Source: B21-G16 sp003644825 [NCBI: Candidatus Zhuqueibacterota bacterium] (GTDB lineage: Bacteria > SM23-31 > B21-G16). Taken from it: DNA of 6,498 nt. Every line of letters starts with the position of its first letter. Position 1 is the first letter of the stretch. The notes under the pieces are model-generated. The model saw only the letters and a program-made list of their open reading frames with translations. It did no database searches and was not told the DNA's origin. Of the stretch, positions 1-6,498 are shown in pieces. The stretch lies in NCBI GenBank assembly GCA_003644825.1, contig QNDJ01000100.1:1-6498 (forward strand). Reading direction: 5' to 3'. A program made the position numbers and the translations under genes.

Positions 1-8
1 GAAATGAA

Positions 9-2039
9 ATGTATAAAAAATGTTTTTTGTACATATTCCTGTTATTACTTATACCATTTTTTGTATTTTCACAGGCTGTTAATAAAAGACCCTGGAATAT
101 AGAGGATACTTTTCGCATAAAGAACATTGGTAACTTACAGGTTTCCCCTGATAATAGATATTTACTTTTCACTGTAAGTAAGAGGAGTCTCAGAGATAAT
201 CGTTCTTATACGAGTATATGGGTTATGCCTGCAAAGGGAGGAGAGCCTGTGTCATTGACTTCTCTGAATGGTTCTGCTTTTAGTCCGAGATGGTCACCAG
301 ATGGCAGGAAAATTGCTTATTTTTCGACTGATAAAGATGGATTAGGATTATGGATAATGAACAGGGATGGTTCTGTAAAGAGAAAGTTAACCATCCTTGA
401 AAGGTCTAATGCTTATCTCGGTATGAGAGGGAATGAGCTTAGCTGGTCGCCCTGTGGTAAGATGCTTGCGTATACAGCTGCGGGGCCAAGGCATTATACA
501 AATATACCAAGACCTACTGATCCACCTAATGGTAATGATGTTATGGTTGTGGATAGACTTTTATATAAAGCGTTTTACTATTATTCAGACCTGCGCAGGA
601 CTTATGTATGGGTGATATCTGCTGATGGTGGTAAGCCCAGACAGATATCGTTTGGAGATTACGATTATCATTCTATATCGTGGTCGCCAGATGGTAAAAG
701 AATCGCCTGTGTATCAAATAGAACTGGAAAGGATGATTATAATGCAAATAATGATATATGCTTACTCTCAGTTGATGGTAGCGATATGATACAGTTGACT
801 CATACCGTTGGTCCTGAATATACACCTGTATATTCTCCTGATGGTAAGAAGATTGCATACCTCGGCAGGATAAGGGACCACAGAAGTAAGGAGAGCGATG
901 CTGAACTTCGCAAGGTTTATGTAATACCTTCTGATGGTGGAGCTCCTGTTAATTTAACGGCTCCTCTTGATCGCTGGAGTCAATCCCCGACGTGGAGTTA
1001 TGATAGTAAAGAGGTATATTTTACTGCTCAGAATTCCGGTAGAGTATGTTTATACAGGGCGCCTGCTGATGGTGGAAAAGTTATACCTGTTATTGAGGAT
1101 AACGGTCAGATAACAAGTTTTTCTCTCGGGAAAAATGGTGAAATATTTTATGTATACACAGATTTTACACATCCGCCTGAAATATACTGGAGTATTGTTT
1201 ATGGCAGTGGAAAAGAGAAGTTAACTTCTTTTAACAAAAAAATAACAGAAGAAGTGGAAATTATTGAAAGTGAAGAGTTTTCTTATCCAAGTTTTGATGG
1301 ATTGAGAATAGAAGGATGGTTAATGAAACCTTATGGGTTTAAAAAGGGGAAGAAGTATCCTATGGTTCTTGCTGTGCATGGTGGTCCTCATGGTCAGTAT
1401 GGATACAGACTTTCCCGAACTTATTTATTTCAATTTCTCGCAGCTAATGGATATGTAGTTGTATTCATTAATCCGAGAGGTAGTTCAGGTTATGGCCAGA
1501 AATTTTCAGACGGCTGTGTTGGAGACCTTGGTGGTGGCGATTATAAAGACCTTATGTGTGGAGTTGATTATGTTCTTAAGAAATATGATTTTATTGACCC
1601 TGATAGACTGGGTGTAACCGGTGGAAGCTATGGCGGTTATATGACTAACTGGATAATAACCCACACCAATAGATTTAAAGCTGCAGTTCCTGTTGCAAGC
1701 ATAAGTAATCTTATAAGTCAGTGGGGTACCGATGCCAATACTTTATGGTTTGAGAGTGATGGGGGGGGTATGCCTTTTGAGAATTATGAAAAAGCCTGGG
1801 ATATGTCACCTCTTAAATATATTAAAAATTGTAATACTCCAACACTCTTTATTCACGGGGCCTGGGATTTTTGTGTAAATCTTGGTCAGGCAGAAGAAAT
1901 GTTCACTGCTCTGAAAAAATTGGGAGTTGAAACCGTATTGGCTATTTATCCTAATGAAGGTCACGGTGTTCGTCAACCTGCTCACATTGTTGACTATTAT
2001 GAAAGAACACTTAACTGGTTCAATAAATATTTAAGGTGA
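9..2039 (+). CDS. Exported S9-family (prolyl oligopeptidase type) serine peptidase, DPP5/acylaminoacyl-peptidase-like
   Basis: Probable periplasmic serine peptidase that removes dipeptides or acylated residues from the N-terminus of short peptides. Residues 1-21 form a signal peptide: basic YKK, a Leu/Phe-rich core, and likely cleavage after VFS (19-21). The only Cys there is residue 5, so there is no lipobox. Residues about 40-400 form a TolB/WD40-like propeller with WSPDG-type motifs at 95-99, 146-150, 225-229, 275-279 and 329-333. Residues about 420-676 are the alpha/beta hydrolase. HGGPHG at 457-462 is near the oxyanion site. The predicted triad is Ser540 in GGSYGG, Asp620 in HGAWD and His652 in EGHG. 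The 676-aa length fits exported DPP5-like enzymes. ATG at 9 is chosen because the signal peptide starts there, although the frame is open to the left edge and no ribosome binding site is visible. The family is secure; the exact specificity (DPP5, DPP4-like or acylaminoacyl) is inference. Confidence 0.93.
   Translation: MYKKCFLYIFLLLLIPFFVFSQAVNKRPWNIEDTFRIKNIGNLQVSPDNRYLLFTVSKRSLRDNRSYTSIWVMPAKGGEPVSLTSLNGSAFSPRWSPDGRKIAYFSTDKDGLGLWIMNRDGSVKRKLTILERSNAYLGMRGNELSWSPCGKMLAYTAAGPRHYTNIPRPTDPPNGNDVMVVDRLLYKAFYYYSDLRRTYVWVISADGGKPRQISFGDYDYHSISWSPDGKRIACVSNRTGKDDYNANNDICLLSVDGSDMIQLTHTVGPEYTPVYSPDGKKIAYLGRIRDHRSKESDAELRKVYVIPSDGGAPVNLTAPLDRWSQSPTWSYDSKEVYFTAQNSGRVCLYRAPADGGKVIPVIEDNGQITSFSLGKNGEIFYVYTDFTHPPEIYWSIVYGSGKEKLTSFNKKITEEVEIIESEEFSYPSFDGLRIEGWLMKPYGFKKGKKYPMVLAVHGGPHGQYGYRLSRTYLFQFLAANGYVVVFINPRGSSGYGQKFSDGCVGDLGGGDYKDLMCGVDYVLKKYDFIDPDRLGVTGGSYGGYMTNWIITHTNRFKAAVPVASISNLISQWGTDANTLWFESDGGGMPFENYEKAWDMSPLKYIKNCNTPTLFIHGAWDFCVNLGQAEEMFTALKKLGVETVLAIYPNEGHGVRQPAHIVDYYERTLNWFNKYLR
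1761..1768 (+). repeat. Eight-G homopolymer inside the S9 peptidase gene
   Basis: A run of eight G encodes Gly585-Gly587 as GGG GGG GGT, although most other glycines in this gene use GGT or GGA. The Gly-rich turn itself is expected in this part of S9 catalytic domains, between the nucleophile and the HGxxD segment. A single-base change in the run would shift the frame before Asp620 and His652 and abolish activity. Confidence 0.9.
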
Positions 2040-2147
2040 TTTATAGGGCTTAAAGAATGATTACTAATTTATTGTGAAACAAATGAAATAGATACTCGTA
2101 AAAAATTATTATAGCTGTTCATAAATTTATTGAGTTTCTTTTTTTCA

Positions 2148-2178
2148 TTGCTATTAATTAACTGCATAAAAATATAAA
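2148..2178 (+). promoter_or_regulatory. Weak candidate sigma-70-type promoter for the tricorn-like gene
   Basis: TTGCTA at 2148-2153 resembles a -35 box and TATAAA at 2173-2178 resembles a -10 box. The 19-base spacing is longer than optimal. Such matches are common by chance in DNA this AT-rich, and a start from here would leave only a very short leader before the ATG at 2196. This is only a candidate. Confidence 0.2.
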
Positions 2179-2182
2179 ATAC

Positions 2183-2189
2183 AGGAGGT
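2183..2189 (+). promoter_or_regulatory. Strong Shine-Dalgarno site for the tricorn-like gene
   Basis: AGGAGGT lies six bases before the ATG at 2196. It is a near-complete match to the anti-Shine-Dalgarno sequence at good spacing. It fixes the start, which also gives a well-formed signal peptide, and it suggests efficient translation independent of the upstream gene. Confidence 0.9.
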
Positions 2190-2195
2190 AATTGA

Positions 2196-5100
2196 ATGAG
2201 AAAGTTTATTCTATTTTTAATTATTTTTTTTCTGTTGCTCCCGGCTTTTGTTTTTTCCTCAGATTATACCAGATTGCTGAGGTCCCCGGATATAAGTCAT
2301 AATAAGATTGTTTTTGTGTATGGTGGAGACCTATGGACGGTATCAATTGAAGGCGGAGAGGCAATGAGATTAACTGCTCATCCTGGTATTGAAGTTTCTC
2401 CAAAGTTTTCCCCGGATGGAAAGTATATTGCTTTTTCCGGTCAGTATGATGGGAATACAGACGTTTATGTGGTTTCTGCTGAGGGCGGAGAACCAAAACG
2501 ATTGACCTTCCATCCTGGCAGTGACCTGGTTCTGGGGTGGACACCAGACGGTAAGAAGATTTTATTTCAATCAGCCAGATTAAGCTACAGTAGATTTCAC
2601 AGGTTGTTTACAATTGATATAAATGGTGGTTATCCAGAGGTACTACCAATGCCTATGGCAGAACTTGCTGATTATTCCCCGGATGGATGTTACATTGCAT
2701 ATACACCCCTTGCAAATGCTTTTGACACCTGGAAAAGATATAGAGGGGGAAGAACAACACCTATCTGGATATTCAATTTTACTGATAACTCTATAGTAGA
2801 AATTCCTCACGAAAATGCCAGTGATACTTTTCCTATGTGGGTTGGAGATAAAATTTATTTTCTTTCGGACAGGAATGGCACAATGAATCTTTTTTCTTAT
2901 GATACAAAATCTGGCAGGGTCAATCAGTTAACTTACAGCACCGAGTTTGATATAAAGTCAGCTTCAGCAGGAGATAACCTGATAGTTTATGAATGTGGAG
3001 GATACCTTTATATATTTGACCCTTCTGAAAATAGTTCAAAAAGGGTCAATATTAAAGTTCCCAGTGACCTTATAAATGTTCGACCTAAATTTATAAAGGT
3101 GGCGAATCAAATATTAGATGGTGATATATCTCCAACAGGGGTTAGAGCAGTGTTTGAGGCACACGGTGAAATCCTTACAGTTCCTGCTAAAAAAGGTGAT
3201 ATTAGAAATCTTACTAAATCTCCAGGAGCATGTGACAGATATCCGGCATGGTCTCCTGATGGACAATCAATTGCATACTTTTCTGATGCTGACGGTGAGT
3301 ATGCTCTGTATATTGTAGACCAGAAGGGAGAAAAAAAACCGACAAAAATAGCTTTTGAGAATCCTTCTTTCTATTATACGCCCCGATGGTCACCTGATAG
3401 TAAAAAGATTGCTTTTACTGATAAGCATTTACATCTTTATTATTTGGATGTTGAGAAAAAGACACCTATACTTGTGGATACTGACCTTTATTCTGACCCT
3501 GAACGTTCATTAACTCCTGTATGGTCTCCTGATAGTAAGTGGCTTGCATATTCCAGGAGAGTTAATAAGATATTCAGGGCTATTTTCCTGTATTCGCTTG
3601 ACGCTGGGGAATCATATCAGATTACCGACGGAATGAGTGACGCCGTTTCACCATCTTTTGATAAAGATGGTAAATATCTCTTTTTTCTTGCAAGTACAGA
3701 CGCCGGGCCCAAAAAGTGCTGGCTTGACCTTTCTTCATATCCACAACAGGTTACGATGAATATTTACCTTGCAGTTCTTAACAAGGAATTACCATCGCCT
3801 TTTGCACCGGAAAGTGATGATGAAAAAGAAACAAAAAAAGAGGAAAAGGTAAAGGAGACTAAAAAAGAAGAAAAAAAGGAAAGCAAAGTAATAAAAATCG
3901 ATTTAGATGGTATAAGTCAGCGGATTATATCTGTTCCTGTTCCAGCAAGAAACTATACAAATTTGACCGCATGTGATGGTAAATATCTATTTTATATGGA
4001 GTATGTTCCCAATCAACCCGGAAGAAAACTCAATCGATTTGATATGAAAAAAAGAAAAGCAGAAACCTTTATGACAGGTATATCAGGATACACAATCTCT
4101 CATAATGGGAAAAAACTTTTATATATGGCAAGGAATGTATTTGGTATAGTTCCTACTTCGGGAAAACCAAAACCCGGACAGGGAAAATTAAATACTTCTG
4201 CGATGGAGGTAAAAATTGACCCGAGAAAAGAATGGAAACAGATGTTCTATGAAGCGTGGCGTATTAACAGGGATTTCTTTTATGATCCTGGGATGCACGG
4301 TGTTGACTGGAAAATGATGTATAAAAAGTATGCAGAAATGCTGCCCTATGCTGCTCATAGAAGTGATATTAATTTTCTGATTGGAGAGCTAATTGGGGAG
4401 CTTCATGTGGGGCATGCTTATGTTGGAGGTGGAGATTATCCAGAGATTGAGAGAGTTCCAGGGGGGCTATTGGGTGCTGATTATGAAATTGTTAATGGAA
4501 GGTATAGAATTAAAAAGATTTACAGTGGTTTGAACTGGAACCCTGACCTGAGAGCACCTCTTACGGAACCCGGTGTTAATGTAAAAGAAGGTGATTACAT
4601 CCTGAGTGTAAACGGTAGGGAACTCGATGGTTCTATGAATATATTTAGCCTCTTTGAAAAAACAGCAGGAAAACAGGTTACTTTACAGGTAAATTCGGAA
4701 CCAGTTATGGAGGGAAGTAGAAAGATTATAGTTGTTCCTATTGCAAATGAAATGGGTTTAAGAAATCGTAATTGGGTTGAAGGAAACAGAAAGCGTGTTG
4801 AGGAATTATCAGGTGGCAGAGTTGGATATGTATACTTACCAAATACATCAGTTGCAGGTTATATTTATTTTAACCGTTATTTCTTTTCCCAGTTAGATAA
4901 GGAGGGATTGGTTGTTGACGAGAGATTTAATGGTGGAGGTTATGCTGCTGATTATATTGTTGATATGCTTAACAGGCCGCTTTTGAACTACTGGGCTACA
5001 AGAGATGGAAAAGATTTTACAACACCTCTTGGTTCGATTTTTGGACCCAAAGCAATGATAATAAATGAGTATGCTGGTTCAGGAGGAGATGCTCTACCAC

Positions 5101-5417
5101 TTTATTTCAGGCGTCGCAAGATTGGACCCCTTGTTGGTAAGCGTACCTGGGGTGGTCTTATCGGGATTTATGATTATCCTCGACTTATGGATGGGGGTTA
5201 TGTTACAGCTCCACGGGTCGCAATATGGAGCCCTGATGGGGAATGGGAAGTGGAAAATATTGGTGTATATCCTGATATTGAAGTGGAAATGACACCTGCA
5301 GAAGTTATTAATGGCCATGACCCCCAGCTTGAAAAGGCTGTTGAGGTTGTTCTTGAAGCTTTGAAAAAACACCCAATTCACAAACCTTCAAGACCACCAT
5401 ATCCTATTAAGAGGTAA
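2196..5417 (+). CDS. Exported tricorn-type protease (peptidase family S41)
   Basis: Large serine protease expected to cut oligopeptides into very short products, probably as a hexamer. Residues 1-21 are a signal peptide ending VFS, without a lipobox. A first propeller spans about 25-300 (SPDG motifs at 72-75 and 161-164; bacterial hallmark WKRYRGG at 179-185). A second spans about 305-660 (WSPDG at 352-356, WSPDS at 398-402 and 443-447). A Lys/Glu-rich insert lies at 539-564. The helical domain is about 675-755, PDZ about 760-850 (GDYILSVNG, 799-807), and the S41 core about 860-1060. Predicted catalytic residues are His740, nucleophile Ser962 in AGSGGD and Glu1020 in VENIGV, with Gly915 for the oxyanion hole. 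They match Thermoplasma tricorn H746, S965, E1023 and G918, with the S-to-E spacing of 58 kept exactly. The Ser before that His is Gly739 here. Length (1073) matches archaeal tricorn (about 1071). The archaeal enzyme is cytosolic; this one looks exported. Confidence 0.95.
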   Translation: MRKFILFLIIFFLLLPAFVFSSDYTRLLRSPDISHNKIVFVYGGDLWTVSIEGGEAMRLTAHPGIEVSPKFSPDGKYIAFSGQYDGNTDVYVVSAEGGEPKRLTFHPGSDLVLGWTPDGKKILFQSARLSYSRFHRLFTIDINGGYPEVLPMPMAELADYSPDGCYIAYTPLANAFDTWKRYRGGRTTPIWIFNFTDNSIVEIPHENASDTFPMWVGDKIYFLSDRNGTMNLFSYDTKSGRVNQLTYSTEFDIKSASAGDNLIVYECGGYLYIFDPSENSSKRVNIKVPSDLINVRPKFIKVANQILDGDISPTGVRAVFEAHGEILTVPAKKGDIRNLTKSPGACDRYPAWSPDGQSIAYFSDADGEYALYIVDQKGEKKPTKIAFENPSFYYTPRWSPDSKKIAFTDKHLHLYYLDVEKKTPILVDTDLYSDPERSLTPVWSPDSKWLAYSRRVNKIFRAIFLYSLDAGESYQITDGMSDAVSPSFDKDGKYLFFLASTDAGPKKCWLDLSSYPQQVTMNIYLAVLNKELPSPFAPESDDEKETKKEEKVKETKKEEKKESKVIKIDLDGISQRIISVPVPARNYTNLTACDGKYLFYMEYVPNQPGRKLNRFDMKKRKAETFMTGISGYTISHNGKKLLYMARNVFGIVPTSGKPKPGQGKLNTSAMEVKIDPRKEWKQMFYEAWRINRDFFYDPGMHGVDWKMMYKKYAEMLPYAAHRSDINFLIGELIGELHVGHAYVGGGDYPEIERVPGGLLGADYEIVNGRYRIKKIYSGLNWNPDLRAPLTEPGVNVKEGDYILSVNGRELDGSMNIFSLFEKTAGKQVTLQVNSEPVMEGSRKIIVVPIANEMGLRNRNWVEGNRKRVEELSGGRVGYVYLPNTSVAGYIYFNRYFFSQLDKEGLVVDERFNGGGYAADYIVDMLNRPLLNYWATRDGKDFTTPLGSIFGPKAMIINEYAGSGGDALPLYFRRRKIGPLVGKRTWGGLIGIYDYPRLMDGGYVTAPRVAIWSPDGEWEVENIGVYPDIEVEMTPAEVINGHDPQLEKAVEVVLEALKKHPIHKPSRPPYPIKR
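3825..3878 (+). repeat. Tandem 27-base repeat encoding a Lys/Glu-rich nonapeptide twice
   Basis: Two adjacent 27-base units (3825-3851, 3852-3878) encode KETKKEEKV and KETKKEEKK, residues 544-561 of the tricorn-like protein. Eight of nine residues match, while several codons differ only synonymously, so composition is kept while the DNA has drifted. The segment is probably a flexible, highly charged loop between strands of the second propeller. It follows LPSPFAPES, where bacterial tricorn homologues often carry low-complexity inserts (from memory). Confidence 0.8.
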
Positions 5418-5428
5418 ATAAAAGTAAA

Positions 5429-5475
5429 TATACCCCTGCTCCAGATACAATTTTCTCTGGAGCGGGGGGGGTATA
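5429..5475. terminator. Hairpin terminator between convergent genes, probably bidirectional
   Basis: GCTCCAGA (5438-5445) pairs with TCTGGAGC (5456-5463) around a 10-base loop. The stem extends through a T-G wobble and CCCC (5433-5436) with part of a G8 run (5464-5471), then TATA (5429-5432) with TATA (5472-5475), leaving about three unpaired G. Read on the minus strand, it is followed at once by a T-rich stretch (complement of 5412-5428), the better terminator context. On the plus strand, T6 at 5482-5487 starts six bases after the stem, so plus-strand termination may be weaker. The 88-base gap between the stop codons at 5417 and 5506 holds nothing else. Confidence 0.82.
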
Positions 5476-5505
5476 CAAATGTTTTTTCTGAAAAAATTAA
5501 CGGGT

Positions 5506-6498
5506 TTAACAGGGTTGTACTATTTTAAGGTGTTCTTCAACGTATTTTTCGTTTTTACAATATTTTTTAGCTTCTTTTAATCTGTTAATAGCTTCATTTA
5601 AATTTCCTTTTTTATAGAAAATCCAGCCTATTGTATCTAAATGAAAACATTTTTCAGAGTCTGTCCTTGAAAGATTCAGTGCTTTAAAAGCAAGTTTGCT
5701 GGATTTATCAAGATTTTTACCCTGAAAAGCATATATCCAGGCTGGAATTCCATAAAACATACTGTGTATTTCGAATCCTGCTCTTTTTTGAAAACTAATT
5801 GCTTTTTCGCACATTTCAACGGTTTTATCGAATTCACCTGTTGTATATAACCTGTGAATGGTTATGTAGTAATCTAAAACAACTTTAGTAGACAGGTTTC
5901 CCGTTATTTGGAGGGAATTTTCCATTAGTTTCTTTCTTGCTTCCCCGATTTTAATCATTCTTAATGCTGGATTTCTGTTCTCTTTTAGCCAGTAATGATA
6001 ATCCTGGAGAATAATTTCTCTGGAGTTCTTGCTCATATTCTGAAAAATTTTATTTTGAACTTCTTCATTTATATTATGAATAACCCGTGTTATAACTCTT
6101 CTGTCAGTTTTTCTCAAAAGCAATTGAATTTGTATATTATTTAGTTCTCCTATGATTTTATCAAACAGATGACTTTTCAGGATGAGCTCTGTTTCAATAC
6201 TGATTCTTTTATCTTCTTTTCTTTTTAACAATGTATATAATCTTTTTAAATTTACTGGTAGACTAATTCTTTTTTTAGAATACAGGTTGAATAGAGTATT
6301 AAGACAATCCCGTTTAACCATTGTCATTTCAACAGGAGATTCCAGATTTGTTTTCAGGGTTTCAATAAATTGCCTGGACGCATTTTTTGAAAGATTATTG
6401 CAGATTTTATCCTTCAAATCGTTCGATGAATCTGAAAATGCAAGAGCAAGTTTTTCTATGCCTTTATTTTTTATGAATTCCTGAATGAATATTCTCAA
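5506..6498 (-). CDS. C-terminal part of a protein with two FliG C-terminal-like domains and TPR-like repeats (5' end outside window)
   Basis: The visible 330 residues are numbered from the right edge. The edge codon is TTG with no start context, and the first domain is cut, so the gene continues beyond 6498. Residues about 2-80 and 109-195 resemble FliG_C. The first has LALAF at 18-22, then a helix ending NNLSK (34-38), then SPVE (54-57). The second has LFDKII (111-116), LLLRKTD (126-132) and IFQNMSKN (151-158), like the FliG signature FxNMSKR. The NLSK and NMSK motifs lie 119 residues apart, about one domain plus linker. Residues about 208-315 are helical TPR-like hairpins; the best is GWIFYKKGNLNEAI (291-304). 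No signal peptide or membrane segment is visible, so it is probably cytoplasmic. Function is unknown; a protein-binding scaffold is inferred. HEAT-like helical repeats are the main alternative for the FliG-like part. The gene converges on the peptidase pair and shares a terminator with it. Confidence 0.75.
   Translation of the reverse strand: MRIFIQEFIKNKGIEKLALAFSDSSNDLKDKICNNLSKNASRQFIETLKTNLESPVEMTMVKRDCLNTLFNLYSKKRISLPVNLKRLYTLLKRKEDKRISIETELILKSHLFDKIIGELNNIQIQLLLRKTDRRVITRVIHNINEEVQNKIFQNMSKNSREIILQDYHYWLKENRNPALRMIKIGEARKKLMENSLQITGNLSTKVVLDYYITIHRLYTTGEFDKTVEMCEKAISFQKRAGFEIHSMFYGIPAWIYAFQGKNLDKSSKLAFKALNLSRTDSEKCFHLDTIGWIFYKKGNLNEAINRLKEAKKYCKNEKYVEEHLKIVQPC

Larger units (their letters stand above)
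2040..2195 (+). other. AT-rich intergenic spacer between the two peptidase genes
   Basis: This 156-base spacer holds no credible coding sequence. It has an AT-only palindrome (ATAAATTTAT, 2121-2130), a T-rich stretch at 2135-2146, and a ribosome binding site at its 3' end. No GC-rich hairpin with a U-tract is seen, so read-through from the upstream gene is possible. The length leaves room for a separate promoter, so whether the two genes share a transcript is undecided. Confidence 0.6.

Noticed and set aside
9-80. Lipoprotein signal in the S9 peptidase
   Set aside because: The only Cys in the leader is residue 5, before the hydrophobic core, and no L-x-x-C motif occurs at the cleavage region.
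673-858. Short antisense and out-of-frame open frames inside the peptidase genes (for example 673-858 minus, 2221-2544 minus, 5094-5381 minus, 6182-6484 plus)
   Set aside because: They overlap strongly supported genes, have no recognisable domains, and their residues look like out-of-frame translations of the real genes.
2066-2132. Direct repeat AATTTATTG (2066-2074 and 2124-2132) as an operator
   Set aside because: Nine AT-rich bases repeated at arbitrary spacing are expected by chance here.
2121-2146. Palindrome ATAAATTTAT followed by a T-rich run as a terminator after the S9 gene
   Set aside because: The stem is all A/T with no loop and would be too weak; such palindromes are frequent in AT-rich spacers.
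6496-6498. TTG on the minus strand at the window edge as the true start of the FliG-like/TPR gene
   Set aside because: It is simply the first codon inside the window, and the first FliG-like domain is already under way, so the gene almost certainly begins outside.
5506-6498. Canonical flagellar FliG
   Set aside because: Two FliG_C-like units, a TPR tail and absent torque residues do not fit a rotor FliG, and no flagellar neighbour is visible.

Overview
The window suggests a low-GC, Gram-negative-type bacterium. The DNA is AT-rich by eye (not counted). The two left-hand genes encode large secreted peptidases with Sec-type signal peptides and no lipobox, which fits a periplasm. The phylum cannot be fixed from this sequence, though an anaerobic, peptide-degrading, little-studied lineage is plausible.

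Layout: 9-2039 (+) encodes an exported S9-family serine peptidase, with a beta-propeller followed by an alpha/beta hydrolase domain. A 156-base AT-rich gap follows, ending in a near-ideal ribosome binding site. 2196-5417 (+) encodes an exported full-length bacterial tricorn-type protease (S41 family, 1073 aa) with two propellers, a helical domain, a PDZ domain and the catalytic C-terminal domain. A strong hairpin at 5429-5475 lies between convergent genes and probably terminates both. 5506-6498 (-) is the C-terminal part of a gene running off the right edge. Its product appears to carry two copies of a domain resembling the C-terminal domain of the flagellar switch protein FliG, followed by TPR-like helical repeats.

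How they may work together: tricorn proteases cut oligopeptides into very short pieces, and S9 exopeptidases of the DPP5/acylaminoacyl-peptidase type trim short peptides further. The two + strand genes therefore look like a two-step extracytoplasmic peptide-degradation unit (inference). The convergent gene has no evident link to them and is the least explained part of the window: a FliG-like fold apparently without the motor's charged residues and attached to TPRs, which suggests a scaffold rather than a flagellar part.

No RNA genes, CRISPR arrays, insertion sequences or attachment sites were seen.
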